From Lagopus muta (Eukaryota > Chordata > Aves > Galliformes > Phasianidae), in contig NC_064437.1 of NCBI RefSeq assembly GCF_023343835.1, forward strand, positions 8,397,001 through 8,461,000: 64,000 bases of DNA. Reading direction: 5' to 3'. The first letter of the stretch is position 1, and each line of letters starts with the position of its first letter. The notes beneath the pieces were generated by a model. That model saw only the letters and a program-made list of their open reading frames with translations. It had not been told where the DNA came from and made no database searches. This document shows positions 37,079 through 51,202 of this stretch, piece after piece. The translations under genes were made by a program, and so were the position numbers.

Positions 37079-40000
37079 ATGAGGCAGCTCCTGCCAGAGA
37101 CAGAGCTGGCTCCTGCTGCTGCCCTTGCCCTTCTCTGTGGTTCTGCAGCAGCTGTAGTGGTCTGGAAATGGCTGGGCAAAAGGCACATCCAGAAGAAGAT
37201 GGAAGAGGCTCGGAGGATGCGGGATGAAGCTGTGAAGAAAATGGCAAAAGCTGTCCAACAGTTCAGGGAGCAGGTAACCCATCCTCGTGAGGAGCTAAGA
37301 CTCACTGGGGTGTCCACTCATGTTCTTCAGCTCCTCCTCCTACCTCACCTCTCCATAGCTTTTATAACAAGGATCCCAGGGGAGATGTGCTGGCAGCCTT
37401 CAGCAAGGGCTGCCCTGGGAGGAAGGGAGCTCACATCTTCTGAAGCTGGATGAGCTGGAGGAGATGTGGTGAAAGCTTACAGCCAGAGAGATGCGAATTA
37501 CACTTGGAAGAGGCTTGGGACAAAGGTGACAAAGACTCTGAAGATCTAGAGGATTTGAACCAATGAAGGTCATTATCAATGATGGTGATCAGCACTTGGT
37601 CCAAACCCTGTAGATCCTTATGGGTGTGAAAATATCTCTTGCCTATATGGTAGAAGCAAAAACTCTTCTTGAGTCTAAGGTAACACATCTGTCCACATGC
37701 CTATATCCCTGGCTGTAAAACCTGGGCTCTTAATAGCTCTTGGAGAGTCTTCAAAAGAAATTTTACCAGAGTTTCCAGCAAATAAGGCCTCTCAGGCTGC
37801 CCAGAAAATTTGACCCTATTTTACTAGTGAAACACAGGGCACTCAGTGTCATTTGTGAGCAACCAGGAGGTGACAAGTGTGTGAATGAGCCAGGCACCCA
37901 CTCAGCCAGCGTGAATGCAGCCCTGAATTCTGCAGTACTCATTTCTAACCCCCCTCATTCCTGCCCTATTTCCTTCTCCACGTGTTCCAGCTCAATATAA
38001 TAATAATCTGGAGATAAAGCATAGCAGCTACAAGTATGTATTTCTAAATCATCCTTCTTCATCTTTCTGTCGCAGGTCCCCAGTGACAAGACAGATGCCA
38101 TCCTGTCCCTGCCCCTGCTGGAACTCGCTGGAAGGTTGCAGGAAGGGTCTCTGTCCCCCAGGACTGTCCTTTATACTTATGTACAGAAGGTGAGTGCCTA
38201 TTTGCATCCTGAAGGGCAAATTGCTTGTGTTATCCGTGCTGTGATGTGTGGGATGGTGACTTGCTGACTATGGCATGTCTTTAATATAGCAGATACCAGA
38301 AGAAAGATGCAGAAGGACAGGGATATCTCTGTACCCATCACCAAATAACCCTTTCAGATGGTTTGAGCCCTTTCAGATGTTCTGGGGAGGGGGTTACCAT
38401 TCAAATCAAGCTTCTCACTTTGTAGATCCAGATAGCTACTGGATGCAGCCATGTCATTTCATTGCTCTTAACTAACACCTCTTCCTCCATCTGTCTGGAA
38501 AAGGCCCTGGAAGTGACCCAGCAGACAAACTGCGTGCAGTATTTCATCCCAGAGTGTGAAGAGCAGCTCCAGGAAATACAACAGCAGAGGAAGAAAGGAC
38601 TTCTCTATGGCATTCCTGTCAGCATCAAGGATCACATTGGCCACAAGGTGCTTCCCTTAGTGCTCATGAAACATCCCATCCTGAGCTGGGCTGGGTGGTA
38701 AAGTGAATGAACATAGGAACCTGGCTAGGCTTGGGGCTTTGACTCCATATCTCATCGCTTCTGCAACCCACAGAGTTAGGAGCTGCTGATGAGTCGTGAT
38801 GATTTCTTAGATGATCAGCTCCATGCTGATTTACCAACACAGTTAAGAGGACACTGAGCCCAAAATAAGACCCAGACACCAAGGCTAACAGAAAAAGGAC
38901 CATGCTGTCATTGCCAAGGGCTTGTATTCCCTCCCTGAACATTCAGCAGATGCTTCACCTGGACAGCAGGATTCTGGGTTTGATCCTGAGCAAGTGAACA
39001 AAGAATGCCTGCAATATTGCATCTATGTCAGGGGAGAGAAATAGCATGAAAAAGAGCAAGGGTAGGTTCAGGAGAAGCCTTAACCCTGTGTTTGGCAGCA
39101 TTGTGCTTATGATAGGAGTGGGAATCCTTGGCCCTTCATGCAAGGGAGTGGATTAGTACACCCCAAAGGGAACACCAGATCTTACTCAGAGACAGGTGAG
39201 GCCCTGGGACAGCTGCCCAAACAAGCTGTGGGTCATCTCTGCAGGTGCTCAAGGCCAGGCTGGATGGGGCCCTGGGCAGCCTGATTTGCTGGGCACAACC
39301 AGCCCATGGCAGGGGCTGGGAACTGGATAGGCTTTAAGGTCCCTTCCAACCCAACAGTGTTATTGTTTTATGATTATGATATTCCTTCCAAAACAGCAGG
39401 GAAACTGCTGACACTGTCCATTGTCACCTCTCCTTTCTGCAGGGGCATCTATCAACCTGTGGGCTCGTGAAGTTCCTCGGCACTCCAGAGCAGGAGGACA
39501 GTGTCCTTGTCAAGGTTCTGAAGAGACAAGGCGCCATCCCATTTGCTAAGACCAATGTGCCACAATCCCTCTTCAAGTAACATACATCATTAGAAATGTC
39601 TCTTTTCCTGAACCTAAAACCCAGCCTGTAGCTCATGGGTTTTAGGGACAGACTTCTTCCTGTCTCCTGAGATGTTCCCAGACAAATCTGACTTCCATTT
39701 CTTGCCAACAATCTCAGTTCAACTGAAAATGGCTTTTCAATAAGATTAAGGGGGAAAAATCCCACCATGGCATAACAGAAATCAAGTGCACTTGTGCATG
39801 GGAGGTGGCTTAATGGGAACGAGCCATGTGTGAAAGATTTACAGGGTGGAAGGAGGGGTTGGTTATGCCATGTAAGCCCACTGCAAGGAACAGGCAACTA
39901 ACTCAAGGGGCTTGGCTGCTCCTTACATCCTCCTTGCTGGTTTGCTCCACAGCTATGACTGCAGCAATCTCATTTTTGGCCAGACGCTGAACCCCCTCAA

Positions 40001-43000
40001 CCACCAGAAGACCCCCGGGGGCTCCTCAGGAGGGGAGGGAGCTCTGATTGCAGGGGGAGGCTCCCTCCTGGGCATTGGCTCGGACATCGGTGGTAGCATC
40101 CGCCTGCCATCCAGCTTCTGTGGGCTGTGTGGCCTCAAACCCACAGCCAAAAGGCTCAGGTAGGTGCTGGGGCCTGTTCTTCCCACTCTGCTAGGAGACT
40201 CTTAGCTCACAGCCACCCTGTGCATCTACCTGCCATGTTCAGGGAGGAGTCAATAAGCAGACGGATCTGCTGCCTGTTCATGTAGGGTGTCTTTGGTGAG
40301 AGAATGGGAATTCAAACCTGTCTGAGTTTCAGTCCTTAAATCTCTGGAAGTTCCAAAATTGAACAATTTTTGCTTAAACAAAAGTGGTTTGGGATTTTTT
40401 GTTATCATTTTGATCAAGATTTTCTGTTTTACTCAGTTCAAATTTATTCTCTTTCAGGACCTGAAGACTAACAATGTGTTCAGACAGGTTGGGAATATTT
40501 TTCTTTTACTTGAAATAACCATATATTTTTTTTCTTTTCCTGCAGTCTGTCTGGAATTAATGGCCCAGTCGATGGGATTGTGTCAGGTGTGTGACTTTCA
40601 GATTGTTTCTCTCCAGGCACTGTGAAGAGCAGGGAGAGTGGAATGTGGTAGAAGCTGAGGTTTGCTTCTATCTGCTTTGTAGGACACTGATGTGGGTTCT
40701 AGAAGCCCAGGTGCAAATTGCCATGTCTCTCTGGGGTCACCTCAGTGAAGTTATGTCATCTCTGAGATCTTCTGTCATCCTCCAGGCCTGAGGAGGGCTG
40801 AGACTGCCAAGATTTGTGTGGGGGCCAATCTAGAACATCCCCTCTCATTGCCCAATGGTTCCTTGCATGATGGCACACCCCTCTGTTTACCACAGACATT
40901 TTCTCTCATCCCATGCCAGTTCGGTGTGCACTGGGGCCGATGGCAAGGGATGTGGACAGCCTGGCCCTCTGCATGAAGGCGCTGCTCTGTGAGGAGATGT
41001 TCCAGCTGGATCCCACCGTGCCCCCCATCCCCTTCGATGAGGAGGTGAGCCTTGTCCTCAAGGGTTCTGCATGCTTCAAGGACCCAGTTATCTTGACAGT
41101 ACTGGTGTGGTTTGTGGTTTATCAGACTGAGACACCCCAACATGGGAGGAAGGCAGCACCAGACTGGTGTCTCCTTTGCTCCAGGTGTACTCAAGCTCTG
41201 CTCCCCTGCGGATCGGATACTACGACACAGATGGTTACTTCCCATTGCCTCCTTGCATGCAGAGGGCAGTGCATGAAACCAGGGAGGCTCTTCAGGCAGC
41301 TGGGCATGAGGTGAGCACCACTATGGGAGCAGAGATGGCTGGGATGGCAAAGGGCTGCCCAGCAGTGTGAGGAGCCCAGGGAGGCTTCTACTCCAGAGGT
41401 CTACAACTATAGCCATAATCAGGCCATGGAAATTATTCACGTCCTCAGGCTGCCACATGATCTTATGTTTTCATGCAGCTGGTGCTCTTCTCTCCACTTC
41501 ACATCCACCATGTCATGACTGAACTGTTTTTGAAGACATTTTTTGCTGATGGAGGCCGTGCTTGGTTGGATGTGTTGTAAGTAGAAGCATTCCCCATGCC
41601 CATGAACACAACTCACAGCAAAACCAGCTCTTTTCACACCCCCAAACAAGAGATACTCAGCTTCCTGAGAAAGGGCCAACAGCTCCTCTGACATGATCCC
41701 CTCCTCTTGTCATTTTTCAGTACAGGAAATATTGTAGATCCAAGCTTAAAACCCCAGGTGAATTTCTGCAGGATCCCAAGGCTTGGGAAGAAGATGCTGG
41801 CTCTGATTCTTAAACCTCTGGTGAGTTCCTGGCTTCATTCTCAAAGCTGAGTGGTGTCAGCGAGCCTTGAGGTTCTTGGAAGTGGGATGGTACTGGCATC
41901 TCCATACACCTCCAACTAGGAACACTGGGACTTTAGGCCAAGGCACATGCTATGATTTGGGAAGGTCTTTTCCAGGATCCTGCTGGGGTTTATCCAGTGC
42001 AAAGGAAAACGAGAACAAGACCAGCTAAGAGATGTGAAATAGTGCAGAGCCCACAGCAAGAGATTCTCCAAATGCCAGATCTAGTGGTGCCAGGTTTCCT
42101 ACATGCATTGGGATACTGTGGCAGGGGGAGTCGGATTTGAAGCTCTATCCTAGGTTGGAAGCAAAGCAGAACAAGAGCCACGTGGAGCCTTTTTAAGCAG
42201 TGTCACATCCCTCCTCAAGGGCTGAGGCAGGACAGCAGTGGATGTTGGCTGGGAGGTGCTGCACCCCACCTCATCTCCCTAACAGCAACTCTTCTCCTTT
42301 CCAGTTTCCCCGCATGGCCGACTATCTGAACGCCTTGGGTGGCATGAGGTAAGACAGCATCCTCTGCAGGGGTGTCTGTGGAAATGAACTTTACCTTCTC
42401 CTCTGTCTGCAGCGGGGTGGAGGGTGCTGGGTTCACAACAGGTTCTGACCCACTTTCTGCAGGACCTGTCCTGCCCTGGACGCTTCAGATTTCAAGAGCT
42501 TGTTTCCCCACTCCTCTGGTGTTACACTGTCCCTAGTGTTACTAAAAGGATGAGGGGACTTGGGTAGGAAGAGAAATCTTCCAAACATTTGTTGTTTAAC
42601 TGTATGGACAAATGCCAAAGGAAACTTTGGTGAAATTGGGCAAGATACATTACTTTGTGGAATTGCTAAAATCACTGAGGGTCATCAACCTGGAGAATTG
42701 CTTGAGCACTTTCTCTTCCTCACCAAAGTGCTTCAAAATGGAGATAAAAAGTTGCTGTGATTTCCACTCACAGGTCAGTGAAGGAAATGTGGGATCATCA
42801 GCATCAAATAGAGGTACGTTTTGAGGATTTTTCTCTCCAACATCATGTTATGAGTTGAGTCTTAAGGGCAAATTCCAGGCTTGTGGAGGCGTCAGTATTT
42901 AAGAAAGTGGGGTGCTGAGAAGAAGACAGAAAGAAAGGCACAAAAGAGAGCTGAGAATGGCATAGCTGGGACTTTTGGGTCAACCCACTTAAGACTTGAC

Positions 43001-43983
43001 TGGCTGCACAGTGGTCAATGCCCATGCTCAGTTGCCCCAGTGCAATAGGGCCAGCTAAGGAGCGACCTTTCAAATTCCTGTCCATATTTTGTCCACGTGC
43101 TGTGGAGACAGATGCTTATACACTGGATTTTAGTGTCTGCCTCCCTTTGGGGATATCAGCACTAAGAGACTGCAAGAGCTGGTTCTACTTCAGGACTGGG
43201 TCAGCAGTGGCCTCAATCTGCTGTGGCAGCACTGTGACCCAGCAAGGGTTCCTCCGCCATGCATGCTCCAAAGAAACTGAAATGGTCCCAGCATGTCTCC
43301 CCTTTCCTCCCATAGGTGTACCGCTCTGACTTCATCACCCAATGGAAGGAACTGCAGCTGGATGTCGTGCTGTGCCCTGTGCTGGGGCCAGCCTTCACCA
43401 TAGGGTTCCCTGGGAAACTCCTCTGTAAGTGAGCTTTGGCCTCCCTGGGGGCAGAGAGGACTGGCCTTGTAACAGGACTGGGACTTGTGGATGATCGGCC
43501 CTAATTAATCTCATCTCCAAGCAGCAGCTGCTTCTCAGAGCCTTCAAAGAACACGGATATAATTGAAGGCACACGAGCCTGTGGCCACATGTATTGTCTG
43601 TTTTTCTTCTTTCAGCTGCCATTTCCTCTACAATGCTGTACAACGTCCTCGACTTCCCTGCCGGGGTCGTACCTGTCAGCACAGTGACAGAGGCCGATGA
43701 GGAAGAGCTGAAGCTCTACAGAGGATGCTGTGATGACCTCTGGGACAGGATGCTGAAGCAGGTATGTGACACAGGAAGTGCTGGATGTTCAGAGTGACGG
43801 TGTCACTGAAAACAGCAGCTCCTAAACATCCCCTCACCACCCGTGTCCCCATTGCAGGCTGTGGAAGGAGCCGTGGGGCTGCCCGTGGCCGTGCAATGTG
43901 TGGCATTGCCGTGGCAGGAGGAGCTGTGCCTCCGGTTCATGAAGGAGGTGGAGACCCTCAGCCGAGCAAAGAGAGCAGCGTAG
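37079..43983 (+). CDS. FAAH-like amidase, tandem copy 3 (vitamin D3 hydroxylase-associated protein type)
   Basis: Complete third member of the tandem FAAH family; predicted membrane amidase, substrate unknown. Fifteen exons: 37079-37273, 38076-38189, 38504-38647, 39443-39576, 39953-40159, 40546-40586, 40920-41044, 41185-41310, 41479-41576, 41721-41820, 42305-42348, 42774-42813, 43316-43424, 43616-43761, 43858-43983, giving 1749 nt and 582 aa. The ATG at 37079 has G at -3. A hydrophobic segment ([18 protein letters not shown]) is followed by a charged helix. The triad is Lys145 (GIPVSIKD), Ser220 ([11 protein letters not shown]) and Ser244 in an intact [10 protein letters not shown]. The membrane-cap region is kept ([17 protein letters not shown]). 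Exons 5 and 7 are almost identical to those of copy 2 while exons 6 and 8-10 are well diverged. No break is seen. Its 3' end faces the 3' end of NSUN4. Confidence 0.92.
39178..39375 (+). repeat. CR1 LINE 3' fragment in copy 3 intron 3
   Basis: Plus-strand CR1 tail: TGCTCAAGGCCAGGCTGGAT, GGGCCCTGGGCAGCCTGAT, CCCATGGCAGGGGCTGGGAAC and AAGGTCCCTTCCAACCCAAC. Confidence 0.93.
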
Positions 43984-44829
43984 CCCCTCCAGTCCCACCT
44001 CAGCAAGGTGGGAAGGGGGACAGCTCTGCGTCACTGCTCCCTTTTGCAATCTGAAGGGCGTAGAATTACAGTAAGGAGGGATGGAAGAAAGAAAAGCTAT
44101 TTCCTGCCCCTCTTCTTGCTGACAATCACAGATCCTGTTAAAGGACACAGCCATTTCCTCAGTAGCCATTACAAGGGCTGTAAGTCTGCCTTCTTATCCT
44201 GTCCTGGCTGAGACACTGCAGGACTCAGCTCTAAATAGCCCAGCAGCTGAGGCAGAGACCAAAACATCAGCATAAAAACTGCAGCACTTCATCCCAGTGA
44301 TGAAGACTTCACAGCACTAAACTTCTTTGTAAAAGGGAATCTTGCCTGCATCAGTCTTCCTTTGAAGAAAAATGATAATACCCAAAGACTCCACCTGGAC
44401 ACTGCAGCTTCACAACACACCTGTCCCCCATTCCTCTGCTTCTCGTTAACCTTTTCCCCTTTTTTGCACGAGTGGCTGAAAACAACCAGTCACTGTTGCT
44501 GCATTAATAACTATGCAGCATTCCCCACCAGCACACTGTGCAGTCACACCAACACTTGTCAGAGATGTGATGCAGAGAGCTGAGCTCAAATGATCAACAA
44601 TCCATGAACTGCACCTTCCCGAAAGGATGGATATGGGTGGGTGGTCACTTTCATTTACATCTATGCAGCGTCTTGCAAGAAGCAGGGCAAGGATAAGGGA
44701 AAACTCAGTAGTGTTTTCTTGCTGGCAGAGGATGCAACTATGTGGCTAACAGCCCTGCATGGAATACATCCGTGTCTATCTATTACTGCACCACTATTCT
44801 GCCCACAAAGATAAAAATAGTATAATAAA
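43984..44829 (+). terminator. Copy 3 3' UTR, candidate poly(A) signals
   Basis: The only canonical AATAAA before the NSUN4 3' end is at 44824-44829, which would give an 840-base 3' UTR. A weaker CATAAA lies near 44270. The choice between them cannot be made from sequence alone. Confidence 0.45.
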
Positions 44830-45168
44830 CTTGAGTAACCCTCCACTGATGGATACAATCATACCAGTGCAGTTATTACCCCAAATCATGCACTTTCCCA
44901 CTGGCCATTACACAGCACCCAGAACGTGGCAGTTCTCACACCCCTCTCAGCCTTTCTGCCTGTCTGTGGGAGATGGCAACACATCCCTCTCTATAGCACT
45001 GAGCTTTTCTCACCAGCAGACCTCAAGCATCACGAGTATTTCCAACCCCTGCAGAGGAACATTCTTCAGATCCTCTTCTTTCAGGATCTTACGCTGCTTT
45101 TTCTAAAAGCAGACAGGAGAGTAGAGACCTGGTAGAGTAGGAAGCCAGAGATCCATGCCCAGCTAATA

Positions 45169-45385
45169 TTTATTATCCTGAACATGTTCACATAAGGTGA
45201 AAACAATTTAGCCCATCTGAGACGTTTAAAAAGAAAAATAAATATCCTTTAAATATGCTCTCCCTGGACATTCAGGGTGTCTCATGATAGCCAGCAATCG
45301 GGAAACAACATCAATTCCAAACGTGATGGCCCAGAGACATATAGTGAGGAAAGCTGAGCTGCCCCAAGCCCAGATCTGCCATCCC
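45169..45385 (-). terminator. NSUN4: NSUN4 3' UTR and poly(A) signal
   Basis: On the minus strand, AATAAA at 45169-45174 follows the NSUN4 stop by about 210 bases. It lies about 340 bases from the facing candidate signal of FAAH-like copy 3. Confidence 0.65.
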
Positions 45386-48451
<3,066 letters not shown>

Positions 48452-48560
48452 GGCCGCGCTCAGCAGCGCCTTCCGGGGCGGGACCGGAGCTCCCAGCCCT
48501 CCCTCGGGTTCGAGGCTGCCGGGGAATGTGGTAAGCAGAGCCGGCCTAATGTGGACCTTA

Positions 48561-49468
48561 CAGCTGTGCGAATAGAGCTGTTTCAAGCTGTTAAGGATTG
48601 AGCTTGAGAACCACCAGCAAAAGGATTGCATTGCTGCTACTGCTGCTCTAATAGCAGCCGCATTTAAAAGGTGCCATTTTGCCTGGTTAAAGAGCCGAGG
48701 AAGTATTTGCTGCCCAAGGAAACAGCCCTGTAGTATTCCTGTTGTTAAACCTCCTGCTCTGAAGCAGAATGACAGAGCCTGAACTGATAGGTTGCACTTT
48801 ATGATCCCTAGGGCCACTCCTGTCTCTGGATGTTCTGTGATTTGAGAATTCAATCTCACCACCACAGCCCCAGGCAGCAGAAAGGGCTGGTGCTTACAGT
48901 GGTAATACAGCAGCACTACAGCAGCAGTGCCCCAGAGCACCACTGACTCAGATGGCACCACCACTGTGCCCACCTGCAGCCCCAGGGACAGCTGCTCTGG
49001 GCCACAACACACAGGTGACAACAAGTCTCCTCCAACCTCTGCTAGCAACAGGGGCAGCTGAAGGCTTTCCCCAAAGGCACATTAAACAGGAATGGCATCA
49101 CCTCATAGCTCACAGGAGTGAAGTGTGTTATAGGAATCATAATTGCCTCCCTTCACTTCCTCTGGGTAGCAACATCTCTGGGAAGACCAATTTAGTCTCA
49201 ACTCACTGAATGAACAGCATAAGTCATAAGTTCAGTGGTGTCTGCTGCTCCAACAGGTGAGTTTTTACCAGTGGGATGGCATCAGCCTCTGCTCATCAGG
49301 GGTGCACAGAAAGGAAATTCCTACAAGGGAGAAAAAGTCTCTCCTGGATACAAGCAGGTGGGGTGGGCTCTGAGCCTCACTACTTTCATCATAATTCCAT
49401 ACCAGTACAAATGAGCACTACAAGGACTATGAAATAAGCTGAGAGCATTTCCACAGGAACTTTAAATG
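48561..49468. other. Short intergenic stretch between NSUN4 and UQCRH
   Basis: No exon is recognised. A weak, plus-strand CR1-like tail may lie at 48785-48842 (ending GGATGTTCTGTGA). The rest shows nothing I can name. Confidence 0.45.
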
Positions 49469-49677
49469 TTTAATATGGAAAACTACAGAACATTCACGAG
49501 GTTTTTGTGTAGCTGCACATCTTCGATGAGAACAGACACAGTGACATTCTGGTGCTCAGTCACTGCCAAGAAGCCACTTTGTACTTCACATTGGCAATAA
49601 ACAGGCAGAAGCAGTACTGTGAACCGATGAGGCTCTTCTGATGGACTGTGGAAGCAGATGGACAATCACTCCTGCAT
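49469..49677 (-). terminator. UQCRH: UQCRH 3' UTR and poly(A) signal
   Basis: On the minus strand a variant ATTAAA occurs at 49469-49474, about 200 bases after the stop. No AATAAA on this strand is nearer. Confidence 0.5.
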
Positions 49678-50810
49678 TCACTTCAGCTTGCTGAAGAGTT
49701 TGTGGGCAACCTGAAAAGGAGACAAAGTGCTCAGTAACTGACAGTTCTCCCAGTACAAAAGGGCTGGGAACCATCACAGCTTTACCACCAGGCTCTTGGC
49801 TCTCCAGGTCACCGATGCACATCTGCTCTCCTCATTTTTTTGCAACAAGTTAATTCCAGCAAACTAACTAGATTTCTTACAAAGCTTTCAAGCTTGAAAA
49901 GGTAAGTCATAGAGTTAAGGTTGGAAAAGACTCAGAGATCACCCAGTCTAACCTCAACCCACCCCACCATGTCCACTGCCCACATTCCTCAGTACCACAT
50001 CTGCACAGTCCTGGAACACCTCCAGGGACAACGATCCCACCACCTCCCTGAGCAGCTGTGCCAGCACATCACAGCTCTTTCTGAGAATAAATTTTTCCAG
50101 ATACCCAACCTCCACCCCCACTGGCACAGCTTAAGGCCGTTACCTCTTATCCTATCATGTTACCTGGGAGAAGATGCTGACCCCAATCTCCTTTCAGGGA
50201 GAAAAGCATTAAGCCCACAGTTCTTAAGAGCTCCTGCCACGACTCAACAGCAACCCATTTTTACACCCAGACTGAAAAGCCGAAGGCTTTTCAGCTCCCA
50301 GCACCGTTGAGATGTGCCACACGGCAGCGCTGCACTTACGCAGTGGTCCCGAGCATGCAGAAAGTCGAAGAGCTCCTCCGTGCACTGCTCCTCTGTGTGG
50401 GACCGAGAGGTCACCCTCGCATCGCACAGCTCCAGGCGCTCCCGGGCCTTCACGCACTTCTCCGTCTGCTCGCAGTGCTCCCTGATCGTGGTGAGGGGGT
50501 CCTGCGGGCACGCCATAAGCGCGGAGAGCGGGGGTTTACCTCGGATTTCCTCGTCTTCAAAGCCCGGATGGCAGCCGGGGCCCGCAGCCCGAGCTCGCCG
50601 CGTGTTCCCCGGCCCTCCACCCCACTCCCCGACTCACCACCAGCTCCTCTTCCTCCTCTTCCTCCTGCGGACAAAGCAAAGCACAGCCGTTACCGCCCGC
50701 CCTGACACCGGGCCTCATCCCGGCTCGCAGCGCGCTCCCCGCGCTCCGCCCCGCCCGGCTCCGCTCACCTCGGGCTCCCCAGCGTGAACAACGGTGTCTC
50801 GCAGCCCCAT
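49678..50810 (-). CDS. UQCRH: UQCRH, cytochrome bc1 complex hinge protein (subunit 6)
   Basis: Small acidic subunit of respiratory complex III that sits on the intermembrane-space side and aids the cytochrome c1 - cytochrome c contact. Four exons on the minus strand: 50769-50810, 50638-50664, 50340-50501, 49678-49710, giving 264 nt and 87 aa (human 91). The Glu-rich run is residues 14-21 (EEEEEEEE), shorter than in human. Five cysteines at 33, 39, 49, 63 and 77 match the human set, four of which form the two disulfides of the helical hairpin. The C-terminus is [10 protein letters not shown]. The second exon of only 27 bases encodes seven Glu plus LeuVal. It shares a divergent promoter with LRRC41. 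Confidence 0.95.
49908..50205 (-). repeat. CR1 LINE fragment in UQCRH intron 3
   Basis: Reverse-strand CR1, about 300 bases: CATAGAGTTAAGGTTGGAAAAGAC, CACCATGTCCACTGCCCAC, CACCTCCCTGAGCAGCTGTG, CTTTCTGAGAATAAA and CCTGGGAGAAGATGCTGACC. Confidence 0.93.
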
Positions 50811-51202
50811 GGCGGTACGAGAGGACTAACCAGGGTCACCCGCCGGAAGTGCCACTCTCAGCTCCGGAAGCGGAAGTGATCCAAAAGCGCTCCCTGACTT
50901 TTTCCCGCCCTTAACGCTTCCCCTCCCAACATGGCCGCACCCCTGACCTCCTCAACATGGCTGCCGGTTTATGTTTTTCTCCCCCCCCCCCCCATCTCCA
51001 GAAATCACAACGCTGTAACAGGGCGTTTCGCCCTTACTGTAGCACTCTGTCTGCTGGCCCACGGTCGCTATGCCGGCCTGCCCGGCCCTAGCGTAAGAAA
51101 GGGGAAACCCTTTGCCACCTTCTCAAGATGGCTGCCCGATCTTCCTCCCCAACCCCCTACAATGGCGGTGGAAGTAGGGAGGCGTGGCTCGTCCCTCCCA
51201 AG
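50811..51202. promoter_or_regulatory. UQCRH/LRRC41 bidirectional promoter
   Basis: Only about 390 bases separate the two start codons, which point away from each other. The UQCRH side has ETS/NRF-2-type sites: CCGGAAGT at 50843-50850, CCGGAAG at 50864-50870 and CGGAAGTG at 50871-50878, as is common for nuclear genes of mitochondrial proteins. The LRRC41 side has a series of ATGGC motifs of YY1 type: AACATGGCCGC (near 50928), AACATGGCTGCC (near 50954), AAGATGGCTGCC (near 51125), ACAATGGCGG (near 51158) and AAGATGGCGG (51201). A C run lies near 50980-50994. The same head-to-head pair exists in mammals. Confidence 0.75.
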
